DNA of 64,000 nt, from the NCBI GenBank assembly GCA_949286165.1, contig CASDZK010000005.1, positions 1 through 64,000 of the forward strand, given 5' to 3'. Origin of the DNA: an uncultured Alistipes sp. (GTDB lineage Bacteria; Bacteroidota; Bacteroidia; Bacteroidales; Rikenellaceae). The notes under the pieces are model-generated. The model was not told where the DNA came from and searched no databases. It saw only the letters and a list, made by a program, of their open reading frames with translations. How positions within the stretch are numbered: the stretch's first letter is position 1; every line of letters starts with the position of its first letter. The position numbers and the translations under genes were made by a program. Shown here piece after piece: positions 8,984-15,592 of this stretch.

Positions 8984-9796
8984 ATGATGATAACCGTATC
9001 TGAAAAATGTATTCGTTGCGGCCGTTGCGCCGCAGTATGCCCTTCCATGATTATCGAAATGGATGCTTCCGGGCCGTTTGTCCGGGAAAAACGGGAGAAG
9101 GGGTGTATCGTGTGCGGACAGTGCGTTTCCGTTTGCCCGACAGGTGCGTTCGACCACCGCTTGGCCCCTCTTGCCGGACAGACGGAACTGTCTGCTTTCC
9201 CGGTGGCCGGTCCCGAAATGACGGAACATATTCTGCGCAGCGTCCGCAGTGTCCGGAATTACCGGGAAAAGCCGGTGGATCCCGATCTGATCCGGCGGAT
9301 TGCCGATACGGCCCGTTTCGTGCCTACCGGCCGCAATACGCAAGGGGTTTCTTTTATCGCTTTGATGGATTCGGCGAAAGTCCGCGTATTGTCGGAAAAG
9401 GTTGTGGACTGGATGGCGGAAATGATCGACGGCGGGGCCGAATGGGCCAAAGTGTATAAAGGGGTGGTGCGCGTGCAGCGCGAAACCGGGAAGGACATGA
9501 TTTTTCGCGGCGCGCCCCATCTTTTATTGGCTGTGGCGGATCGGACCCATCCTTACGGAACGGATAACGCCCGTCTGGGGATGGTGTATGCCCGGACGCA
9601 AGCCGCAGCTTTGGGCTTGGGAACTTGTTGGGCCGGTTTTTTCGAAATTTACGCCAAAGCCTGTCCCGAAGAATGGTCCGCTTTTCTGGGACTTTCGGAC
9701 AATAGGACGCTCGGCGCCGCTGTTATGGTCGGTTACCCGCAGTTCGAGTACTATCGGTTGGTGGACCGGCAACCGTTGAAAATAGAATTTATCTGA
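8984..9796 (+). CDS. Nitroreductase-family protein with N-terminal 2[4Fe-4S] ferredoxin domain
   Basis: A 270-residue flavoprotein-type oxidoreductase. Residues 9-19 (CIRCGRCAAVC) and 41-51 (CIVCGQCVSVC) give two complete CxxCxxCxxxC cluster sites. From about residue 85 a nitroreductase fold begins with VRSVRNYREKPVDPDLIRRI and ends ALGLGTCWAGFFEIYA, VMVGYPQ. This fused architecture is common in anaerobes; the substrate is unknown. ATG 8984 or the next codon ATG 8987 may be the start. It is flanked by terminator hairpins, so it is likely a single-gene unit, convergent with the metal locus. Confidence 0.9.
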   Translation: MMITVSEKCIRCGRCAAVCPSMIIEMDASGPFVREKREKGCIVCGQCVSVCPTGAFDHRLAPLAGQTELSAFPVAGPEMTEHILRSVRSVRNYREKPVDPDLIRRIADTARFVPTGRNTQGVSFIALMDSAKVRVLSEKVVDWMAEMIDGGAEWAKVYKGVVRVQRETGKDMIFRGAPHLLLAVADRTHPYGTDNARLGMVYARTQAAALGLGTCWAGFFEIYAKACPEEWSAFLGLSDNRTLGAAVMVGYPQFEYYRLVDRQPLKIEFI

Positions 9797-9830
9797 TCGT
9801 TTAACTGCGGAAGATGAGGAATCAAAGAAA

Positions 9831-9872
9831 CGAGGTTATCTGAAAATACAATGGATAACCTCGTCTCTTTTT
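9831..9872 (+). terminator. Intrinsic terminator of the nitroreductase gene
   Basis: Arms CGAGGTTATC (9831-9840) and GATAACCTCG (9854-9863) form a perfect 10-bp stem followed by TCTCTTTTTC. It lies 35 nt past the stop codon. Confidence 0.8.
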
Positions 9873-10004
9873 CGGACGATCGTTCAAAAAGACCCCACGG
9901 CGTTTCTCAAAGACGAAAGAGGTGGCTCGGGTAAACGGCTGAATCTTTGAAGAACAGAAACGCGGCAGAAGAGGGGGGGCGGATATTCTCGTCTGTGAAG
10001 GGAA

Positions 10005-10316
10005 TTATTGTTTGGCCGGAACTTCCTTGACTTGGAATTCCAGGTTTTGCAACGCTTTTTTTACCTTTTCTTTGTCCGTTTTCTGGGGATCGAAGGTAAT
10101 CGTTACCTGATTTTTTTCCATATCCACTTCCAGGTCCTTGACTCCCTTTTCGAAAGGAATTTTGTTTTCGATTTTTTCTTTGCAGTCGTTGCAGTGTATA
10201 TTGACTAGATACACTACGTTTTCGGTCTTTTTGTCGGTTTTCTTTTTCGCTTCGGCCGTTCCGGCCAATACGACGCATGCTGCGAGTACCAGCACGGTTT
10301 TGATTGTTTTTTTCAT
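10005..10316 (-). CDS. Secreted heavy-metal-associated (HMA) domain protein
   Basis: A 103-residue protein with a signal peptide (KTIKTVLVLAACVVLAGTAEA) followed by a Lys-rich stretch and one HMA ferredoxin-like fold. The metal site is HCNDC (Cys42 and Cys45), a variant of the usual MxCxxC with His replacing Met. The rest (KGVKDLEVDMEKNQVTITFD) follows the MerP/Atx1 pattern. It probably binds Cu(I) or a similar soft metal in the periplasm. It lies 39 nt downstream of a TonB receptor that also has clustered cysteines, so receptor and chaperone are likely co-transcribed. Confidence 0.85.
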   Translation of the reverse strand: MKKTIKTVLVLAACVVLAGTAEAKKKTDKKTENVVYLVNIHCNDCKEKIENKIPFEKGVKDLEVDMEKNQVTITFDPQKTDKEKVKKALQNLEFQVKEVPAKQ

Positions 10317-10355
10317 GACGGTTTGTTTTTTGAGGTTTTTATATCGTGATTTTGT

Positions 10356-12644
10356 TTATAAGGTAAAACGCATGCCCGCATAGATTTTGCGTCCCATGAT
10401 GGGACCCCATACGACGGTGGAGTTGAATTGGTTGGAAAACGGATCTCCGGCAGACAATATCGGATTTTTCTGTTTGTACCCGGCGATATTTTCGCAACCT
10501 AAATAGACTTCCGTTTTCCCCAGTTTCCGGGTTACCTGGGCGAAAAACATCGGATAGACGGGAGAATATTCCGCATTTTCCATGAGGCCGTTCTGTACCG
10601 GCAGGCGGCTCTGTCCGTTCAGCTGGGCCGTGAAGTCGAAAATCCATTTGTTGAACCGCGTGGCGTACTGAATGTTGATCAGTCCTTTGAATTTATCGAC
10701 CAACGGCGTTTGTACCCGTCCGAACCGATTCAGGTCTATCCGGGTGTTGTTGTAACGGTAGGTCAGATAGAACATGAACCGGTCCGTCGGTTCGAAACTG
10801 AAGTCGGCCTGATAGGTGTCGGTAAACGATTTCCCGTCCAGATTGTAAACGGAAATAACGTCCGAATACTGTTCCTGGTCCACGATGACCTGATTCAGGA
10901 ATTGAGACCGGAAATAATCGAAACTGACGGAGGCGTCGTGGTTGAAAAGCCGGAACGTTTTGGTCAGGCTTCCGCCGAAGGTCAATCCTTTTTCCATGCG
11001 GTCCAATCCGGGGGCGATTTCCAACCGGCGGCCCGTGGCCAAGGTCGCGGTATTGTCGGTAATCAGGTTCGAGGAACGGTAACCTACTCCGGCGGCTCCC
11101 CGCAGCGTAAGACCGTCGGTTATCGTCCATTTGACGTGGGCCCGCGGTGTCAGCATCCAGCCGTAGTAGCTGTTGTGGTCCAACCGAAGGCCGGCTACCA
11201 GATCGAATTTATCCTGGATCATGTAGGTGTATTCCGAAAAGATGCCGGCCGTGTATTCGTTCCGGTCGAAATTGTACGGGGTACGGCAGACGATGTATTT
11301 CCCTTCCGGATCTTTTCCTGCCGTATAGCCGTCTATCATGGATTCCCGGTACAGGTCGATGGTCGTCGAAGCGCCGGCAATCAGTTTATGGTCGGTCTTG
11401 ACGTTCAGTTGATACATCAGGTTGGCGAAAAACGAGTTTTGCGAACCGTCGTAATCCTTCAGTCCGAAAAACGAATTTTGTTCCTGATAGACGTAATCCG
11501 TTACCAATGCGATGTTCGAGGTCACACTTCGGTTCGGCGCGGCGTCGGCTTCTTCCTCTTTCAGCGGAATGCCTAATTTGGCGTACACGTTGAAATTTTT
11601 ATTTTCGATGACGGAGCCGTACCGGTTAAGGGTTCCGCGGTCGGCCCTGGTAAAATCTTTCTGTCCGCCTTCCCGCTTTTCGTAAAGCGCGCGTACGCCG
11701 GCCCGTAACTGTATGCTGTTATCGGCGGCGTACAGCCACCGATTGCCTATATTGGCGTGTTTCCGTACCGGCATGTCCAGAAAACCGTCGTGATTGTGGT
11801 CCGTTTTCAGCGGATCGTAGGCTCCGTGCGCCAGAATCACGGTGCTCAGCTTGTCGTTGATTTGCAGGGCCGAAGTCACGTTCAGTTCTGTCCGCAGGTC
11901 GTCTCCCAAAAAGGCATTGACGAACAGCGGTTCTTTATCGGTCGGTTTCCGGTGTTCCACGTTGATTTGCCCGGTAATGGCCTCGTATCCGTTTACGACC
12001 GAAGTTACCCCTTTCGATACCTGTATGCTTTTGAGCCACATGCCCGGAGTATAGGTCAGCCCGTAAGGAGCGGTTATGCCCCGCATGGTGGGGCGGTTCT
12101 CGTCCAACATCTGCGTATATATCCCGGCTAACCCCAACATTTTGATTTGCCGGGCCCCGGATACGGCGTCGCTGTATCCTACCGTTACGGAAGCGCTGTT
12201 CTCGAAACTTTCGGCTAAGTTGCAGCAAGCCATTTTGCACAGTCCGCCGAACGTGATGACTTCTTTCTTTTCGATGCTGGCGGCGGAGATCAGGTTGCTG
12301 CCCCGGGCCGATACCACGATGTCTTCCAATTGCTGGGCGTCCGGCCGCAACGTGATTTCCAGATAATTTTGCGAATCGACGGTTATCGTGTCGTCCGCGT
12401 ATCCTAAATAGGATACGATCAACGTCCGGGTTTTTTCGTTTTTCTTCAGGGAAAACTCTCCTTTGTCGTTCGTGATCGTTCCTTCGCCCGTTTCGTTCCA
12501 TATTACGGTAGCGGCAATCAAAGGTTCTTTCCCTTTTCCTTCCTCTCCGAAAACGATTCCTTTCAGGGTTTGGGCGGCCGCATGCCACGGCAACCCGATC
12601 AGCAAGGCTGCCGTTACGGCCAATAACGTTTGTTTTTTTATCAT
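10356..12644 (-). CDS. TonB-dependent receptor, probably metal-linked
   Basis: A 762-residue outer-membrane receptor. It has a signal peptide ending HAAAQ, a carboxypeptidase-regulatory-like domain (about 27-100), a plug (about 105-250) and a beta barrel ending in MRFTL. The plug carries GLCKMACCNLAESF with Cys136, Cys140 and Cys141, a motif seen in Bacteroidetes receptors found next to HMA genes. It is not a SusC: it is shorter and has no SusD partner. Neighbours are a His/Cys-rich secreted protein upstream and an HMA protein downstream, so copper or another soft metal is the inferred cargo. An organometal or siderophore cannot be excluded. Confidence 0.88.
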   Translation of the reverse strand: MIKKQTLLAVTAALLIGLPWHAAAQTLKGIVFGEEGKGKEPLIAATVIWNETGEGTITNDKGEFSLKKNEKTRTLIVSYLGYADDTITVDSQNYLEITLRPDAQQLEDIVVSARGSNLISAASIEKKEVITFGGLCKMACCNLAESFENSASVTVGYSDAVSGARQIKMLGLAGIYTQMLDENRPTMRGITAPYGLTYTPGMWLKSIQVSKGVTSVVNGYEAITGQINVEHRKPTDKEPLFVNAFLGDDLRTELNVTSALQINDKLSTVILAHGAYDPLKTDHNHDGFLDMPVRKHANIGNRWLYAADNSIQLRAGVRALYEKREGGQKDFTRADRGTLNRYGSVIENKNFNVYAKLGIPLKEEEADAAPNRSVTSNIALVTDYVYQEQNSFFGLKDYDGSQNSFFANLMYQLNVKTDHKLIAGASTTIDLYRESMIDGYTAGKDPEGKYIVCRTPYNFDRNEYTAGIFSEYTYMIQDKFDLVAGLRLDHNSYYGWMLTPRAHVKWTITDGLTLRGAAGVGYRSSNLITDNTATLATGRRLEIAPGLDRMEKGLTFGGSLTKTFRLFNHDASVSFDYFRSQFLNQVIVDQEQYSDVISVYNLDGKSFTDTYQADFSFEPTDRFMFYLTYRYNNTRIDLNRFGRVQTPLVDKFKGLINIQYATRFNKWIFDFTAQLNGQSRLPVQNGLMENAEYSPVYPMFFAQVTRKLGKTEVYLGCENIAGYKQKNPILSAGDPFSNQFNSTVVWGPIMGRKIYAGMRFTL

Positions 12645-12717
12645 GAAATGAAAATGAAAGCATAAACTTAACCGGAAAGAACCCTGTCGTCGTCTTTCCG
12701 CGTAAATAGAATGGCCT

Positions 12718-12737
12718 TTCCGCCTGCTGCGGCGGAA
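12718..12737. repeat. Short hairpin between the His/Cys-rich gene and the TonB receptor
   Basis: Arms TTCCGCC (12718-12724) and GGCGGAA (12731-12737) enclose a 6-nt loop just past the stop of the upstream gene. There is no T tract, so it may modulate rather than stop read-through into the receptor. Confidence 0.35.
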
Positions 12738-12746
12738 TAGGGCAGT

Positions 12747-13181
12747 TTATGCTGGGAAAGGAGGTGCGCGCAACGGCTTATGCGCCGGTGCGGGATTTTG
12801 ATAAGGCAAGGGCGAAAGGACCCTTCGTTTGACGATATCTGTGTAAGTAGCCGCCACGATATCCGTGTCCGACGGCATTTCGCAGACAAAACCTGAAAAC
12901 AGGTCCTGGGGCAGCAAGCCCTCTTTATCCGTCGCGGATCGTAGAACGGGCGGAGTGGCGATTATTTCGCAATTTCCGGCATGTTCTCCGTCTTTTTCAT
13001 GGGAATCGGCAGCATGTTCGCATCCTTCCGGACCTACGGGCATTCGGCAAGGGCAACCGCAATAAGCGGCTTCCAGTACGGCGCCGGTCGTCCTATGGTG
13101 GATATGGGTAAAATCGTGCGCCTGTATCAGGCTGTAAGCCAGACACAGGAATATCGCCAGTATTTGTTTGGTACGAGGCAT
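12747..13181 (-). CDS. Small secreted His/Cys-rich protein, candidate metal binder
   Basis: A 144-residue protein not matched to a named family here. A signal peptide (ILAIFLCLAYSLIQA) is followed directly by HDFTHIHH, then a cysteine cluster YCGCPCRMP and a run with GCEHAADSHEKDGEHAGNC. The C-terminal third is Pro-rich and unremarkable. Clustered His and Cys after a signal peptide suggest periplasmic metal capture. It is the first gene of a three-gene minus-strand set with the TonB receptor (102 nt gap) and the HMA protein. Function is inferred from composition and context only. Confidence 0.7.
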   Translation of the reverse strand: MPRTKQILAIFLCLAYSLIQAHDFTHIHHRTTGAVLEAAYCGCPCRMPVGPEGCEHAADSHEKDGEHAGNCEIIATPPVLRSATDKEGLLPQDLFSGFVCEMPSDTDIVAATYTDIVKRRVLSPLPYQNPAPAHKPLRAPPFPA

Positions 13182-13283
13182 GAGCCGATTTTGCCGTTCT
13201 GAGTTATGACCCGATGAATTTTCGCTATATGGCTAACGCGAAAAAATGGTTTTCTATTATTTATGCTCTGTTCGGTCGGCGAT

Positions 13284-14207
13284 TTATTTGTTTTTCCTTC
13301 CGAAAAGCGAGAAGCTGACGTAGCGTCCCGGATGGGCTTTTAAATCTTCCAACAACAGGGATAGATTGTTTGTAGCGGAAGTCAGGTTATCGTATAGGGC
13401 GGGATCGTAAAACAATTTTCCTACCGACCCTTTCCTTTCGTTGATGGCGGCTATGGTCATGTCCAATTCGGCAATGGTCCTGTTCGCCTGGGTTGTCAGC
13501 CGGGGGAGCGATACGCTCAGGGAATCCGATATGACGGAGAGGTTGGCCATGGTTTGTTTCAACCGGGGGGACATTTCCTTGAAATCGTTCGTTACGGCGG
13601 TCAGGTTCGTTGTAATATCGTCCAGTTTTCCGCTTTGCGCCACCACGATATTATTGATATTGCCGCTGACGTTTTTGATGTTTTCGATGGTCTTGCCCAA
13701 ATTCTGGATGTTTTCGTCGTTCAGCAGCTTGTTCACTCCGTCCAACGTTACGGAAAGACGGTCCACCGCTCCCATCAGCTTGTTCTTCACATCGTCTATC
13801 TGTTCCGTCATGTTGTTGTCGATTGTTCCTTTCATCTCGCTGCCGTTGGCCAGCATGCTCGGAGAATCGCCTATTTCCAAAACGATAGCTTTGCCGCCCA
13901 ACATCGATTTGTTGGCGATTACGGCGACCGTGTTGTCGGGCAATTTGTATTTCCTTTGGACCGTGATCGTGACTTTGATGTCTTTGTGAATATCGGGAAT
14001 TTCGACGTCGGTTACGTTACCTACCTTGATACCTTTCAACAATACGGGCGAAGATATTTCGATGTTGTCCGACTTTTCGAAATAGATGACATACGTATCG
14101 TGCGAACTCAAAATATCCACCCCTTTCAAAAAGCTGATTCCCCAATAAGTGGCTATCAGGATGCAAACGCCGAAAATACCAATTTTTACCTCTTTTTTGA
14201 TCTTCAT
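13284..14207 (-). CDS. MCE/MlaD-family lipid transport protein
   Basis: A 307-residue protein with one N-terminal membrane anchor (GIFGVCILIATYWGISFLKG), an MCE domain (about 38-115, containing SPVLLKGIKVGNV) and a long helical C-terminal region rich in Asn, Leu and Thr. MCE proteins form hexameric rings that move phospholipids between membranes. No mlaE or mlaF lies nearby, so the partner ABC transporter must be elsewhere. It is 12 nt downstream of the amidase gene, an arrangement widespread in Bacteroidetes. Confidence 0.88.
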   Translation of the reverse strand: MKIKKEVKIGIFGVCILIATYWGISFLKGVDILSSHDTYVIYFEKSDNIEISSPVLLKGIKVGNVTDVEIPDIHKDIKVTITVQRKYKLPDNTVAVIANKSMLGGKAIVLEIGDSPSMLANGSEMKGTIDNNMTEQIDDVKNKLMGAVDRLSVTLDGVNKLLNDENIQNLGKTIENIKNVSGNINNIVVAQSGKLDDITTNLTAVTNDFKEMSPRLKQTMANLSVISDSLSVSLPRLTTQANRTIAELDMTIAAINERKGSVGKLFYDPALYDNLTSATNNLSLLLEDLKAHPGRYVSFSLFGRKNK

Positions 14208-14219
14208 CTTTAACTGTAA

Positions 14220-15503
14220 TTATTCGCTTAATTCGATGGCTTGACGGATATCTATCGGCTTCCCGGAACGGAAAGCCACGATGAACGAATCGACGAATCC
14301 GTCCCGTTTCAATTCTTTCTGCAAAGATAATGCTTCTTTATAAGTTTTTTCTTCTCCGATGAAATATTTGTAACGGTTGTCGATGATTTTTTCGATTACT
14401 TGCGTCCGGTATCGGCCGAAATTGACAACATTGATCGAAACTTTGCGGGTGGCACTTCGGACTTGTACCCTAAAAATGATGGGAGCATATTGTCCGCTTG
14501 TCGGCAAGTCGCTTTTTTGTGGTTGCACCATGATATCGGAGCGGGCGGGCAACTCTTTTTCGTCGGCGATGTTGGCGCCTGACAGCGAAGAGAATTTCCG
14601 TTTCTCCGAATTTGAAGACGGTAAGGATTTTCCTGTTTTTTCTTCCTTTTTCCCTGTCCCCGACGGTGCGACTGGTTTCGTCGGTTCGGATCCGGCGGTC
14701 GGAGCGATGAGACCCGCGTTGCCCGCTTCGCATTGCTTTTTGTAGGCGGCGAAGGCGTTCAGCAACGAATGGGCGATTTTGTTCTGCCCCTCTTCCGTCG
14801 AAAGGAATTTCCGGTCCTGTTCGTTGGAAATGAATCCGATTTCGGTCAGCAGGCTGGGCATGGTAGCTTTCCACAGCACTAACAACGGCCCTTGCTTTAC
14901 TCCGCGGTCGGGGGTGGGCATGTCGGAGGCGAACTCTTTTTGTATCAGCGATGCCCAGGCCAGGCTTTGTTCGAGGTAGGCGTATTGCATCAATGAAAAA
15001 ATGATGTAGGATTCCACGGAGGTCGGGTCGAATCCTTCGTATTTGCTCCGGTAATCTTTTTCGTAACTGATTACGCTGTTTTCTCGGATGGCCACGTCCA
15101 GATTTTTCTGTGCTTTGTCCATCCCCATGACCCACGTTTCCGTTCCCCGAGCCGCGGTGGATTCGGCGGAATTGACGTGAATGGAGATGAACAGATCCGC
15201 TTTGGCTTTATTGGCGATGTCGCTCCGTTTGCTTAGATCTACCGCTACGTCGGTGGTACGGGTGTAAATGACCTCTACTTCGGGAAAGCGTTTGCGTATC
15301 AAGGCGCCTAATTTCAATGCGACCGACAGTGTGATGGTTTTTTCCTGCAGTTTTCCCCATACGGCACCCGGTGCATTTCCTCCGTGTCCTGCGTCTATGA
15401 CTACTTTCTTTAGCCGGAATTCCTGTACCGGCTGTCCCGATCCTTTGTACGGAACGAAAAGAATGAGAATCAGCAACGCAATAAACGGGTCGATTCGCTT
15501 CAT
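14220..15503 (-). CDS. N-acetylmuramoyl-L-alanine amidase with C-terminal SPOR-like region
   Basis: A 427-residue periplasmic Amidase_3 enzyme that splits septal peptidoglycan. Signal peptide MKRIDPFIALLILILFVP. Zinc and catalytic residues are visible in IDAGHGGNAPGA, SIHVNSAES and LLTEIGFISN. A Pro/Lys/Ser-rich linker leads to a C-terminal SPOR-like part (about 340-427, FRVQVRSATRKV and YKYFIGEEKTYKEALSLQ). The frame stays open 105 codons upstream, but MKRID at 15503 gives the signal peptide, and the promoter at 15585-15592 lies inside the longer frame. Confidence 0.93.
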   Translation of the reverse strand: MKRIDPFIALLILILFVPYKGSGQPVQEFRLKKVVIDAGHGGNAPGAVWGKLQEKTITLSVALKLGALIRKRFPEVEVIYTRTTDVAVDLSKRSDIANKAKADLFISIHVNSAESTAARGTETWVMGMDKAQKNLDVAIRENSVISYEKDYRSKYEGFDPTSVESYIIFSLMQYAYLEQSLAWASLIQKEFASDMPTPDRGVKQGPLLVLWKATMPSLLTEIGFISNEQDRKFLSTEEGQNKIAHSLLNAFAAYKKQCEAGNAGLIAPTAGSEPTKPVAPSGTGKKEEKTGKSLPSSNSEKRKFSSLSGANIADEKELPARSDIMVQPQKSDLPTSGQYAPIIFRVQVRSATRKVSINVVNFGRYRTQVIEKIIDNRYKYFIGEEKTYKEALSLQKELKRDGFVDSFIVAFRSGKPIDIRQAIELSE

Positions 15504-15515
15504 GAAGAAACTATT

Positions 15516-15544
15516 TTTGGCTTTAACTTTTTTGATTAATTTTG
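15516..15544 (+). promoter_or_regulatory. Promoter for lptD
   Basis: TTTG (15516-15519), a 17-nt spacer, then TAATTTTG (15537-15544) fit the Bacteroidetes -33/-7 pattern. Transcription would begin near 15551, before the ATG at 15593. This also argues against an earlier TTG start at 15542. Confidence 0.65.
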
Positions 15545-15584
15545 TCGGTTCAACGATTCTTATTCTTAAGAACTGCACCGCGTA

Positions 15585-15592
15585 CAAAGTTA
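15585..15592 (-). promoter_or_regulatory. -7 element for the amidase-MCE operon
   Basis: The minus strand reads TAACTTTG, matching TAnnTTTG. It abuts the lptD start codon, so the two divergent promoters overlap within about 75 bp. The leader to the amidase ATG would be about 75 nt. Confidence 0.55.

Noticed and set aside
5137..9048. A 1303-codon open frame antisense to purL
   Set aside because: It mirrors a highly conserved gene, contains no recognisable domain and is explained by codon bias leaving the opposite frame open.
10356..12644. Reading the TonB receptor as a SusC of a polysaccharide locus
   Set aside because: It is too short, lacks a SusD partner, and its neighbours are metal-binding proteins.
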